NCBI GenBank assembly: GCA_963727465.1
Contig: CAVSGL010000008.1
Coordinates: 1-64,000, forward strand
Reading direction: 5' to 3'
Origin: VRUE01 sp963727465
GTDB taxonomy: Bacteria > Actinomycetota > Thermoleophilia > Solirubrobacterales > 70-9
Length of the DNA: 64,000 nt
Part shown: positions 49,704-59,539 of the stretch, piece after piece
Numbering within the stretch: position 1 is the first letter of the stretch
Layout of the letters: every line of letters begins with the position of its first letter
Notes under the pieces: model-generated
Told to the model about the DNA's origin: nothing
What the model saw: the letters and a program-made list of their open reading frames with translations, nothing else
Database searches by the model: none
Position numbers and translations under genes: made by a program

Positions 49704-50962
49704 CCCCCAACCTCCCGCCGACGGGCCGATTTCCCGCCATATGGGCGTATTTTCGGCCCGTCGGCCCCCGGGAGGGTGGTGCGGGCGGCCCAGGCGGCGG
49801 CGAGGCCCGCGACCGCGGCGAGCAATAGGGCGACGCGCGGGTCGTAGGCTTCGGAGAGCCAGCCGCTGAGCGGGCCGCCGATCGGGGTCGAGCCGAGGAA
49901 GACGACCGAGTAGAGGGACATCACGCGGCCGCGCATCGCCGGCTCGACCGCGAGCTGGAGGGTCGAGTTGACGCTGGCGGCGAAGGTCACGGCGGCGGCG
50001 CCGAGCAGCGCCAGCATCGGGATCTCGAGCGCGATGCTCGGCATCGCCGCGGCGAGCAGCGCGACACCGCCGAAGGCGAGCGCCGCGGCGGCGATCAGGC
50101 GCGGGCCGGTGCGTCCGCGCGAGCCGACGATCAGCGCCCCGGCGACCGAGCCGACGCCCATCGCGCTGACCAGCGCCGCGTAGGCGCCGGCGCCGCCGTC
50201 GAAGCTGAAGGTGGCGAGCAGCGGCAGGACGACCTGGAAGTTGAAGCCGAAGGTGCCGACCAGCGCCATCAGCGCCAGCGGCACCGCGAGCTGCGGCGTG
50301 CGGCGCACGTAGCGCAGCCCGGCGCGGATCGCGCCCGGCTCGCGCCCGGCGGTCGGCGCCGCGTGCAGGCGGCCGGGGTCCATCCCCCAGAGGGCGACGA
50401 TCATCACGCCGAAGCTGGCGATGTTGACGGCAAAGCAGGGCACGACGCCGAGCGTCGCGATCAGCACGCCGGCGACCGCCGGGCCGACGATCCGCGCCGC
50501 CTGGACGAGGACGCTGTTGAGGCTGACCGCGTTGACGACCCGGTCGGGGCCGACCATCTCGATCACGAAGCTCTGCCGGGTCGGGTTGTCGATCGCGTTG
50601 ACCGCGCCGCGGCTGAGCGCGGCGAGGTAGACCATCCAGGGCGCGACGACGCCGGCGGCGCTGACCGCGAGCAGGCCGACCGCCGGCAGCGCCATCAGCA
50701 ACTGCGTGACGATCAGCAGGTCGCGCTTCGGGAAGCGGTCGGCGAGCAGGCCGCCCCAGGCGCCGAAGAGCAGCATCGGCAGGAACTGAAGCGCCGTCGT
50801 CAGGCCGACCGCGAAGCCGCTGTGGGTGAGGCTGAGGATCAGCCAGACGGCGGCGACCATCTGCGCCCAGTTGCCCGAGAGCGAGACGAGCTGGCCGACG
50901 AAGTAGCGGCGGTAGTTGGGGACGACGAGGGAGTCGAAGCTGCGCCGCACCGCGGCGCTCAA
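49691..50962 (-). CDS. MFS transporter (enterobactin-exporter-like)
   Basis: A 423-aa MFS protein with about 12 helices: VPNYRRYFVGQLVSLSGNWA at the start (Fes/EntS-like DUF894 subgroup), LLADRFPKRDLL between TM2 and TM3 and RGRVMSLYSVVFLGSTPIGG later. It is a likely exporter. TTG 50962 overlaps the marR stop (TTGA); GTG 50950 is an alternative better spaced from GAGGAG. The last ~20 residues (GADGPKIRPYGGKSARRREV) are encoded by the family D palindrome, replacing whatever tail existed. Probably repressed by the upstream MarR. Confidence 0.88.
   Translation of the reverse strand: MSAAVRRSFDSLVVPNYRRYFVGQLVSLSGNWAQMVAAVWLILSLTHSGFAVGLTTALQFLPMLLFGAWGGLLADRFPKRDLLIVTQLLMALPAVGLLAVSAAGVVAPWMVYLAALSRGAVNAIDNPTRQSFVIEMVGPDRVVNAVSLNSVLVQAARIVGPAVAGVLIATLGVVPCFAVNIASFGVMIVALWGMDPGRLHAAPTAGREPGAIRAGLRYVRRTPQLAVPLALMALVGTFGFNFQVVLPLLATFSFDGGAGAYAALVSAMGVGSVAGALIVGSRGRTGPRLIAAAALAFGGVALLAAAMPSIALEIPMLALLGAAAVTFAASVNSTLQLAVEPAMRGRVMSLYSVVFLGSTPIGGPLSGWLSEAYDPRVALLLAAVAGLAAAWAARTTLPGADGPKIRPYGGKSARRREVGGQPV
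49711..49775. repeat. Family D palindrome, copy 2, in the MFS 3' end
   Basis: 13-nt arms 49717-49729 and 49753-49765 are perfect complements, with an outer CCTCCC/GGGAGG (49711-49716, 49770-49775). It shares GGCGTATTTTCGGCCC with copy 1 at 34220, with one base pair changed in both arms (T-A to C-G). It lies within the reading frame of the MFS gene and ends 8 bp from the OpuCC stop. Confidence 0.75.
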
Positions 50963-51453
50963 CTCCTCACCCCCGGCCGCGGCGGCCGCTCGTCCGCGAG
51001 GATCCGCTCGAGGATCGCCGCGGCCCGCTCCAGCGTCTCCACGTCCTCCCCGGGGAGGTCGCGCATCCGGCGCGCCAGATAGGCGTTCTTACGACGGCGC
51101 AGGCGGCGCAGGCGCTCGCGGCCCGCGGGCGTGACGCTGACCAGGGCGCTGCGCCCGTCCTCGGGGTCAGGCGCGCGCTCGACCAGGCCGGCCTCGTCCA
51201 GCACGCGCAGGGTGCGCGTCGCGGTCGGCCGCTTCACCCGCTCGATCTCGGCCAGCTCGCTCGGCGTCAGCGGCCCGTGCCGCTCGACCGTCGCCAGCGC
51301 CGCCGCCGCGGTCGGCGTCAGCTGCCCCGCCGCCGCGGCCGACTCCTGCCGCAGCCGCCGCGAGGTGCGCACGATCGCCATCCGCAGCCGCGCCGCCGCC
51401 TCGGCGAGCGGCGTGCCCACCACCGTGCTCCTCTCAACAATCTTCGAGGTCAT
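50959..51453 (-). CDS. MarR-family regulator
   Basis: A 164-aa winged-helix repressor: GQLTPTAAAALATVERHGPL, TPSELAEIERVKRPTATRTL (recognition helix), then the wing VERAPDPEDGRSALVSVTPAG. It lies upstream of and overlaps the MFS exporter gene, the standard MarR-exporter pair responding to a small molecule. A 15-bp palindrome 14 bp upstream of its ATG is the probable self-operator. Confidence 0.93.
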   Translation of the reverse strand: MTSKIVERSTVVGTPLAEAAARLRMAIVRTSRRLRQESAAAAGQLTPTAAAALATVERHGPLTPSELAEIERVKRPTATRTLRVLDEAGLVERAPDPEDGRSALVSVTPAGRERLRRLRRRKNAYLARRMRDLPGEDVETLERAAAILERILADERPPRPGVRS

Positions 51454-51466
51454 TAGCCTTAGTAAT

Positions 51467-51481
51467 TAGTTTAGCAAACTA
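51467..51481. promoter_or_regulatory. Putative MarR operator
   Basis: TAGTTTAGCAAACTA is a perfect inverted repeat with a 3-bp centre, in A/T-rich sequence, directly upstream of the marR ATG. Position and form are as expected for a MarR-dimer site controlling marR and the MFS gene. Confidence 0.65.
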
Positions 51482-51520
51482 CTTCGAAGGCTGGGGTGGT
51501 GCGTGCTAGCCTAGGAGCAC

Positions 51521-51630
51521 GGGTCTCAGTCGCTCGCGGGGTGGTTCCCCGCTTCACCCAGACTCGACCCGCTCCGGCGGGCTTGTCAGCGTAAGTCGTC
51601 GATCGGGGCCCATTCGGGCCCCGATCTCAT
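51521..51630 (+). ncRNA. Candidate structured small RNA with terminal hairpin
   Basis: A 215-bp gene-free stretch contains nested stems on the + strand: GGGTC/GACCC (51521-51525 with 51566-51570), AGTC/GACT, GCGGGG/CCCCGC (51536-51541 with 51547-51552), an alternative CCCGC-TCCG-GCGGG at 51568-51581 and a strong 10-bp hairpin 51602-51611/51616-51625 followed by CTCATTTG. It could be an independent sRNA or the structured leader of the channel gene at 51669. It does not match tRNA, SRP or a riboswitch I can recognise. Confidence 0.4.
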
Positions 51631-51668
51631 TTGTAGGCAGATGAAGCGGCGCGTCGAAGTAGGCGCGT

Positions 51669-52475
51669 ATGGCCGCGGAAGCCGCAGCGAAGCCGCGCTA
51701 CGAGCCGGGGATGGACGCGCGCAGCACGCGGGTCGCGCGCTGGCTCGAACCGCCGATGCTGGTCGCCTCGGCGCTGGTGATACCGGCCGTGGCGATCAGC
51801 GAGTCGCACCCGGGCGGCGCGCTGGAGACGGTCGCGCGGACGCTCAACTGGGTCACCTGGCTCGCCTTCCTGGTCGAGCTGGTGGTGATGCTCGCGATCG
51901 TGCCCGAGCGCCGCGCCTGGCTGCGGGCCCACCCGCTCGACCTGGTCGTCGTCGTGCTGACGCCGCCGGTGCTGCCGCCCGGCCTACAGGGCCTGCGCGT
52001 GCTGCGCCTGCTCCGCCTGCTCCGACTGCTGCGGCTCGCCCAGCTGACCCGCCAGATCTTCTCGCTGCGCGGCCTGCACTACGCGGCGCTGCTCGCCATT
52101 CTCACCGTCGTCGTCGGCGGCGAGCTCTTCGTCGGCTTCGAGAAGCAGAACCAGCACCTCAGCATCTGGGAAGGCATGTACTGGGCGATCGCCTCGATGA
52201 CGACCGTCGGCTCGAGCATCTACCCGACGACGACCGGCGGCGAGATCGTCGCCGTGGTCACCGTGCTCGTCGGCATCTCCTTCGTCGCCCTGCTCACCGG
52301 CGCGATCGCCCAGCGCTTCCTCGGCCCGCAGATAGTCGAGGTCGAGGAAGAGCTCGAGTCCGAGCACCTGACCGCCGAGGCGGTCGCCCTGCGCGAACTG
52401 CACCACGTGCGCGAGCAGCTCCAGGGCCTCGAGGTCGCGGTCGAAAGGATCGCCGCCGACAAACGCGCCCCGTAG
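51669..52475 (+). CDS. Voltage-gated-type (VIC superfamily) ion channel with atypical filter
   Basis: A 268-aa six-helix channel subunit. S1-S3 cover residues about 25-105. An S4-like segment with arginine every third residue (RVLRLLRLLRLLRLAQLTR) is near 115. S5, a pore loop and S6 follow, and then a C-terminal coiled coil (EELESEHLTAEAVALRELHH). The selectivity filter reads TTVGSSIYP instead of the canonical TVGYG, so ion preference is uncertain. Channels of this size form tetramers in the membrane. It converges with acsA (3 bp between stops). Confidence 0.85.
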   Translation: MAAEAAAKPRYEPGMDARSTRVARWLEPPMLVASALVIPAVAISESHPGGALETVARTLNWVTWLAFLVELVVMLAIVPERRAWLRAHPLDLVVVVLTPPVLPPGLQGLRVLRLLRLLRLLRLAQLTRQIFSLRGLHYAALLAILTVVVGGELFVGFEKQNQHLSIWEGMYWAIASMTTVGSSIYPTTTGGEIVAVVTVLVGISFVALLTGAIAQRFLGPQIVEVEEELESEHLTAEAVALRELHHVREQLQGLEVAVERIAADKRAP

Positions 52476-52478
52476 ACG

Positions 52479-54446
<1,968 letters not shown>

Positions 54447-54481
54447 CGTGCTCCTTCCGTGGCCGCTACGCTTTAAGAGTC

Positions 54482-54633
54482 TGTCGGAAAATCTTCGCGC
54501 ACGTCTGGCGGAACCGGACACACTGCGCGGTGCGGCGTCCTCGGTCGGCCAAATAGCGCTGCTATTCGGCCTCCCTGCGTCCTTGCCCCGCTTGGTCCGG
54601 CCCTCGCCAGCCGCACACGCAGATTTTCCGACA
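54482..54633. repeat. Family C long hairpin element, copy 2
   Basis: Perfect 13-bp outer arms TGTCGGAAAATCT (54482-54494) and AGATTTTCCGACA (54621-54633), an imperfect middle stem (about 54498-54518 with 54593-54619) and a central hairpin GGCCAAATAGC/GCTATTCGGCC. On the minus strand it shares GGACCAAGCG, GCAAGGACGCAG and GAGGACGCCGCA, in order, with 22501-22662. It occupies most of the divergent gap between acsA and the MBL-rhodanese gene. Confidence 0.75.
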
Positions 54634-54684
54634 AACTCTGCGAGAACCGTACCCCTTCGAGGATCTTCAGCAAACCCGATCGCG

Positions 54685-56076
54685 ATGCTCTTCCGCCAAA
54701 TCATCCACGAGGACCTCGGCTGCGCCTCCTACCTGGTCGGCGACTCCGACGCCGGGGTTGCCGCGATCGTCGACCCGCAGTGGGACATCGATCCCTACCT
54801 TGAGCTCGCCCGCCTGCACGGCGTGCGGATCGAGCACGTGCTGGAGACGCACAACCACGCCGACCACGTCTCCGGTCACGGCCGCCTGGCCCGGGCGACC
54901 GGGGCGACGATCCACGTCAGCGAGATGGCCGAGGCCGAGTACGAGCACGACCCGATCGCCGACGGCTGGACGCTCGACCTCGGCGAGGGCGTGACGATCG
55001 AGGCAGTCCACACGCCCGGGCACAGGCCCGAGCACACCTCCTTCCTGCTGCGCGACGCGGCGCGCGGCGGCGACCCGGTCGCGGTGCTGAGCGGCGACTC
55101 GCTGTTCGTCGGCGACGTCGCCCGGCCCGACCTCGCGGTCGAGCCGCGCGAGGGCGCCGCCGGCATCTTCCGCTCGCTGCACGAGCGCCTGCTCTCGCTG
55201 CCCGACGAGGTCGAGGTCTGGCCCGGCCACCTCGGCGGCTCGCTCTGCGGCAGCTCCGGGATCGACCTAAAGACCTCATCGACGATCGGCTTCGAGCGCC
55301 GCCACAACCGCGCGCTCGGGATCGCCGACGAAGCCGAGTTCATCGAGGACGCCGTCGCCAGCATCGGCGAGCGCCCGCCCAACGTCGAGCACATCGTCGC
55401 CCTCAACCGCGGCCCGCTGGTCGAGTCGATCGGCGCGCCGGCGCCGCTGACGCCGCGCCGCTTCGAGGCCGCGATCGCCGCCGGCGCCTTCGCCGTCGAC
55501 TCGCGCACCAACGAGCAGTTCGACGAGGCCCACATCCCGGGCGCGATCAGCGCCTCCGGCTACGACACCGGGTTCGCGACCAAGGTCGCGCAGGTCGTGC
55601 CGCCCGAGGGCGAGGTGGTCGTCGTCGCCGCCTCCGACGGCAACGAGCTCGAGGCGGCGGAGCTGCTCGCCGCGGTCGGGCTCCAGGTGCGCGGCTTCCT
55701 CAGCGGCGGCATGAGCGCCTGGCGAGCCGAGGAACGGCCGGTGGCGCGGATCGAGCCGATCGGCCCCGGCGACCTGGCCGCGCTGCTGGAGGGCGATGAG
55801 CCGCCCGTGGTGCTCGACGTGCGCGGGCCGGCCGAGTACGAGGAAGGGCACATCGAGGGCTCGCTGCACGTCCCCTACGGCGAGCTGCCGCGCCGGCTCG
55901 ACGAGCTGCCGCGCGACCGGCCGCTGGCGGCCATCTGCAAGGGCGGCAAACGGTCCGGGCTGGCGGCGTCGGTGCTACAGCGCGAAGGGTTCACGACGAT
56001 CCACGTCGCCTACGGGGGCGTTGGGACCTGGCAGGACGAAGGGCGTCCGGTCGAGTCCGGGCGTGTACCGGCCTGA
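54685..56076 (+). CDS. Persulfide dioxygenase-like MBL protein fused to two rhodanese domains
   Basis: A 463-aa protein. An N-terminal ETHE1-type MBL domain (ETHNHADHVSGHGRLA, HTPGHRPEHTSF, LSGDSLFVGDVARPDL) oxidises glutathione-type persulfides or hydrolyses thioesters. The first rhodanese domain (about 265-355) has VAASDGNE where the active Cys should be, so it is probably catalytically dead. The second (about 370-460) has ICKGGKRSG with the catalytic Cys. Such fusions act in sulfide/persulfide detoxification. ATG 54685. Its stop is overlapped by the family A element. Confidence 0.9.
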   Translation: MLFRQIIHEDLGCASYLVGDSDAGVAAIVDPQWDIDPYLELARLHGVRIEHVLETHNHADHVSGHGRLARATGATIHVSEMAEAEYEHDPIADGWTLDLGEGVTIEAVHTPGHRPEHTSFLLRDAARGGDPVAVLSGDSLFVGDVARPDLAVEPREGAAGIFRSLHERLLSLPDEVEVWPGHLGGSLCGSSGIDLKTSSTIGFERRHNRALGIADEAEFIEDAVASIGERPPNVEHIVALNRGPLVESIGAPAPLTPRRFEAAIAAGAFAVDSRTNEQFDEAHIPGAISASGYDTGFATKVAQVVPPEGEVVVVAASDGNELEAAELLAAVGLQVRGFLSGGMSAWRAEERPVARIEPIGPGDLAALLEGDEPPVVLDVRGPAEYEEGHIEGSLHVPYGELPRRLDELPRDRPLAAICKGGKRSGLAASVLQREGFTTIHVAYGGVGTWQDEGRPVESGRVPA

Positions 56077-56189
56077 GGGCCGTCCCGGCAGGGGTTCCAC
56101 TTAACCTTTTCGAAGGTTTGGGTGTAGCTGTCGCCCGGAGCAGTCGACGAAAAGGTACAAGACGTTCCACCCCTACCGGGACGGCCCTT
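56075..56189. repeat. Family A structured element, copy 2
   Basis: 115 bp, arms 56075-56095 and 56169-56189 (19 of 21 paired), inner stem ACCTTTTCG (56104-56112) with CGAAAAGGT (56148-56156). Same length and orientation as copy 1 at 3518. One unpaired C/A in the arms would be a G-U if transcribed leftward. It fills the convergent gap between the MBL-rhodanese and MocR genes and touches both stop codons. Confidence 0.85.
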
Positions 56190-57507
56190 ACGCAGTGCGG
56201 GTGCGCGTACCCGGCTCAAGAGCGGCGGCCACAGCGTGCGCAATTGGCTCCGCGTCCCCCGACTCTAGAGAGCTGATCGTGATGCGGATCGCGGGGGGAG
56301 CTTGGAGGCGGAAGGGGGCGCCGGGCATCACGGCCCAGCCCTGGGACTGGAGGGACTGGACGGCGGCGGTCTCGTCGGGGACGGGGATCCAGACGTTGAG
56401 ACCGCTCCGGGACTCGACCTCGATGCCGTGCCCGGCGAGGGCCGCTACGAAAGCCTCGCGGCGCTCCCTGTAGGTCGCCTCGGAGCGCTCGAGCAGCCGT
56501 GCCACGCCGTCGTCCGAAAGCAGCTCGGCGGCGATGCGCTGGAGTAGGTGGCTGACCCAGCCCGGGCCGACCGCCTGGCGGCCGGCGACCCGGCTGATCG
56601 TGTGGGGGTCGCCGGCGAGGACCGCGAGGCGGAGGTCCGGGCCCAGCGACTTGGCGAGCGAGCGGGCCGCCGCCCAATGCCGGCGGCCAGCGGTGAGCGT
56701 GACCCGGGGCGCGCCGGCGATCGGGCCGAGGTGGTCGTCCTCCAGCACGATCGCCTCCGGGTGGTCGTCGAGGACACGGCGCAGCGCCGCCGCACGCTCA
56801 GGGTCGAGCGAGGCGCCGGTCGGGTTCTGGCCGCGCGGGTTGAGCACGACCGCCCGTGCCCCGTCCTCGAGCGCCTCCGTCAGCGCCGCCGGCTTCATTC
56901 CCCGACCGTCGATCGCGACCGGGCGCAGGGCGTAGCCGGCGGCGCGCAGCAGGTGCAGGAGGCCGGCGAAGCCGGGATCTTCGACCGCGACGAGGTCGCC
57001 GGGTCGCAGCCGGGCGGCGAGGGCGCGCTCGATCCCGTCGAGCGCGCCGCTGACCACGGCGAGCTCGTCCGCCGGGATCCCGTCGCGCCTGAGCTCCCGC
57101 CCGACCGGCTCGACCAGCTCGGGGAGGAAGGGCTCGCCGCCGTAGAGCTGGCGCGGCGGCTCGATCCGGCGCAACACCGGCGCCAGGTCCGGCAGCAATG
57201 CCGGGTCCGGGTTGCCGCTCGCCAGGTCGCGAACGCCCGCCGGCGCAGCCGGGGCCGACACCGCCCCTGCCACCGGCGGGCGCCAACTGACGAAGGCGCC
57301 GCTGCGCGAGCGGGTGACGAGCAGCCCGCGCGAACGCAGGTCGCGGAAGGCCGCGGCGACCGTGGTCGGGCTGACGCCGAGATCGTCGGCGAGGGCGCGA
57401 ACCGCGGGCAACGGCGAGCCGGGCTCCAGCTCCCCGGCTTCGATGCCGCGCTCGACGCTGGCCGCGATTTCGGCGGCACCCTGCCCCGATATTCGATACT
57501 GTGTCAG
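56188..57507 (-). CDS. MocR-type (GntR-aminotransferase) transcription regulator
   Basis: A 439-aa fusion of a winged-helix GntR domain (residues about 10-75: SVERGIEAGELEPGSPLPAV, VSPTTVAAAFRDLRSRGLL) with a class I aminotransferase-fold domain that binds PLP (VVSGALDGIERALAARLRPG, VLNPRGQNPTG, AARSLAKSLGPDLRLAV with the PLP Lys). It probably controls the divergent PPOX gene. The start is uncertain: no ATG/GTG/TTG lies in frame near the expected N-terminus; CTG 57507 gives LTQYRISG, which fits the family. The ATG nearby is out of frame. Confidence 0.85.
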   Translation of the reverse strand: MTQYRISGQGAAEIAASVERGIEAGELEPGSPLPAVRALADDLGVSPTTVAAAFRDLRSRGLLVTRSRSGAFVSWRPPVAGAVSAPAAPAGVRDLASGNPDPALLPDLAPVLRRIEPPRQLYGGEPFLPELVEPVGRELRRDGIPADELAVVSGALDGIERALAARLRPGDLVAVEDPGFAGLLHLLRAAGYALRPVAIDGRGMKPAALTEALEDGARAVVLNPRGQNPTGASLDPERAAALRRVLDDHPEAIVLEDDHLGPIAGAPRVTLTAGRRHWAAARSLAKSLGPDLRLAVLAGDPHTISRVAGRQAVGPGWVSHLLQRIAAELLSDDGVARLLERSEATYRERREAFVAALAGHGIEVESRSGLNVWIPVPDETAAVQSLQSQGWAVMPGAPFRLQAPPAIRITISSLESGDAEPIAHAVAAALEPGTRTRTA

Positions 57508-57537
57508 TTCATTAGCTATATCTGTACTGTAACAGAT
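57497..57537. promoter_or_regulatory. Putative MocR operator
   Basis: Direct repeats TACTGTGTCAG (57497-57507) and TACTGTAACAG (57525-57535), the second inside a near-palindrome ATCTGTACTGTAACAGAT (57520-57537). Direct repeats are the usual MocR target. The site lies in the 45-bp divergent gap between the regulator and the PPOX gene, and its left repeat covers the proposed CTG start codon. Confidence 0.6.
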
Positions 57538-57552
57538 TGAGAGAACGAGGGA

Positions 57553-58197
57553 ATGGCGATGGGCTCGAAAGCGAAGACGACGAGACCGCGGACTCGGGTG
57601 ACGCGGATGCCGAGCCGCGCCAGCTACGAGCGCGAGACGGTCGAGGCGATCCTCGACGAGGCGATCGTCTCCCACGTCGGCACCGTCTCCGCCGGCGGAC
57701 CCGTCGTCATCCCCACCCTGCACGCCCGCGCCGGCGACTCCCTCTACATCCACGGCTCCGCCGCCAGCCCGACGCTGCGGCGCGCCGCGCGGGCCGAGGT
57801 CTGCCTCACGGCCACCCTGCTCGACGGCCTCGTCCTCGCCCGCTCCGCCGTCCACCACTCGGTCAACTACCGCTCCGTGGTCGTCTTCGGCCAGGCCGAG
57901 CGAGTCGACGACGCCGAGGCCAAGCGCGAGGCGCTCACCGCATTCACCGAGAAGCTCGTCCCCGGCCGCTGGGCGGACGTGCGCCCGCCGACCGCGAAGG
58001 AGCTGAAGGCAACCGCCGTCCTCCGCCTGCCGCTCGACGAGGCCTCGGCCAAGGTCCGCGACGGCGGACCCCTGGACGACGAGGAGGACTACGAGCTGCC
58101 GGTCTGGGCGGGCACGATCCCGCTGCGCCTCACCGCCGCTGCCCCCGAGCCCGACGACCGCCTGCTACCCGGCGTCGGCCTTCCCGCCTACCTCTAA
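57553..58197 (+). CDS. PPOX-class flavin-binding oxidoreductase (NimA-like)
   Basis: A 214-aa split-barrel flavoprotein of the pyridoxamine 5'-phosphate oxidase superfamily: SRASYERETVEAILDEAIVS, HVGTVSAGGPVVIPTLHAR, and ARSAVHHSVNYRSVVVFGQ. The pattern is that of the NimA/flavin-nucleotide-binding subgroup, whose substrates are mostly unknown. It is divergent from a MocR regulator, a frequent pairing, and so is probably controlled by it through the repeats in the gap. It converges with the wall-hydrolase gene with a 4-bp overlap of stops. Confidence 0.85.
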   Translation: MAMGSKAKTTRPRTRVTRMPSRASYERETVEAILDEAIVSHVGTVSAGGPVVIPTLHARAGDSLYIHGSAASPTLRRAARAEVCLTATLLDGLVLARSAVHHSVNYRSVVVFGQAERVDDAEAKREALTAFTEKLVPGRWADVRPPTAKELKATAVLRLPLDEASAKVRDGGPLDDEEDYELPVWAGTIPLRLTAAAPEPDDRLLPGVGLPAYL

Positions 58198-59405
58198 TAG
58201 CCCGGCGGGTGGCGGGCGATGAAGCCCGCGGTGCTGTCGACCGGCGAGGGGTGCCAGCGGGGGCCGGGGCCGCCGACCGTGTCGAAGGCGAGGCCGGCGA
58301 TGATCATCCAGGCGTGGCCGGAGTTGGCGTAGACGGTTATCCACTGCCCCGGACCGGGGTCGCCCCAGGTCTCCAGCCCGGTCGAGTCGAGCGGGCTGGA
58401 GAGGAAGCCGCCGCCGTTGAGGGCGAAGCTGACCGCGCCCGAGCAGTCGTAGCCGGAGGAGCTGAAAGAGCCGTGGCCGCCCCCCCAGATGTAGGGGGTG
58501 GTGGCGATCGAGTTGGCGGCTTCGATCGCGGCCTGGATCGCCGGCGGGGCGCTGCTCGGCACGCTCGCCTGGCTTTCGGAGATGTATTCGGCGCTCTGGC
58601 CAGGCGTCAGCGGCGCCGGCGCCCCGGTCGGGGCGGGGCCGCCGGAGCTGGCGATCTGTTCGGAGATCGTCGCCAGGTTGTCGCTCAGCGCCGCTTCGCG
58701 CGACTCGAGCGCTTCCAGGTCCGCCTGACGCTTGGCCTGCGCTTGCTTCAGCTCGGCGAACCGCGCCGCCGCTTCGGCGCTCGCGTCGGCGGCTTCCTTC
58801 TCCTTGGCGGCGATTTCGTCGCGCGCTTCGCGCAGCTGCTCGCGGATCGCCGCCATCCGCTCGACCGCCGCCTGCGCTTCGTCGCGCAGGCCCTTGACCC
58901 GCTCGGCGACCGAGTCGTCGTAGTCCTGCACGCGGCTGAGGTATTCGGCGCGGACGTTGGCCTGCGACCAGCTCTTCGATTCGAGCAGCACGTCGACCAC
59001 GTCCGGGCTGCCCGCCTCGTAGATCGAGACCAGCCGCTCGCGCAGCACGCCCAGCGCCCGCTCCAGCCGTTCGCGCACTTCCTCCAGGTGGCGCCGCTCG
59101 GCTTCCAGCTTCGCCGTCGCCCGGTCGAGCTCCGCCTGCTTGTCGGCCAGTTCGGCTTCCAGCGCTTCCTGCTGCTGGCGCAGGCGCGAGACTTCGCCCA
59201 GCATCGTGTCGATCGCCCTGTTCTGTTCGGCGATCGTCGCCGCGAGCGCGCTCTGGCTTTCGCGCACCTTGCTCAGCTTGCCCTGCGTGGCGTCGAGCTT
59301 TTCGCGCAGGGTCTTCGCCGGCGCGCCCGCGGCGAGGCAGAGCGCGAGGAGCAGCAGAGCGGCTGGCAACAGCAGCCGCCAGGAGGAACCGGAGGGGGCG
59401 CGCAT
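58194..59405 (-). CDS. Secreted NlpC/P60-type cell-wall hydrolase with coiled-coil domain
   Basis: A 403-aa protein. Signal peptide (LLLPAALLLLALCLAAGAPA), a coiled coil from about residue 30 to 250 as in PcsB/RipA-type proteins, a Pro/Ala linker, then a C-terminal NlpC/P60-like domain: PYIWGGGHGS, SGYDCSGAVSFAL (catalytic Cys near 335) and SGHAWMIIAG (His). It cleaves peptidoglycan stem peptides, probably at division, with the coiled coil keeping it inactive until engaged by an FtsEX-like partner. The 134-bp upstream region holds a small hairpin at 59445-59467 as a possible operator. Confidence 0.9.
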   Translation of the reverse strand: MRAPSGSSWRLLLPAALLLLALCLAAGAPAKTLREKLDATQGKLSKVRESQSALAATIAEQNRAIDTMLGEVSRLRQQQEALEAELADKQAELDRATAKLEAERRHLEEVRERLERALGVLRERLVSIYEAGSPDVVDVLLESKSWSQANVRAEYLSRVQDYDDSVAERVKGLRDEAQAAVERMAAIREQLREARDEIAAKEKEAADASAEAAARFAELKQAQAKRQADLEALESREAALSDNLATISEQIASSGGPAPTGAPAPLTPGQSAEYISESQASVPSSAPPAIQAAIEAANSIATTPYIWGGGHGSFSSSGYDCSGAVSFALNGGGFLSSPLDSTGLETWGDPGPGQWITVYANSGHAWMIIAGLAFDTVGGPGPRWHPSPVDSTAGFIARHPPGY

Positions 59406-59492
59406 GAGCGCCGCAAGGTAGCGAAGCTGGCTAAAGACTGTTAGGAGTTGCTAATAACTTGCAACTCCCGTTGCAGAATTTCCCCGGGTGCA

Positions 59493-59530
59493 GGAAAAAC
59501 AGCCACCGCGGCGACGAGCGCCGCGGTGGC
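59493..59530 (-). terminator. Rho-independent terminator of the SHOCT gene
   Basis: Perfect 11-bp stem GCCACCGCGGC (59502-59512) with GCCGCGGTGGC (59520-59530); read leftward the stem is followed by TGTTTTTCC. It is the only textbook intrinsic terminator in the window and ends the leftward SHOCT transcript. Confidence 0.88.
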
Positions 59531-59539
59531 CGCGAAAGG

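Noticed and set aside
51521..51630. A tRNA, SRP RNA or known riboswitch
   Set aside because: No TPsiC arm, no SRP tetraloop hairpin and no riboswitch core I can recognise; listed only as a candidate structured RNA.
59406..59539. A c-di-AMP (ydaO) riboswitch before the NlpC/P60 gene
   Set aside because: Such switches precede wall hydrolases in actinobacteria, but the region is short and lacks the conserved core; only a small hairpin is visible besides the terminator of the neighbouring gene.
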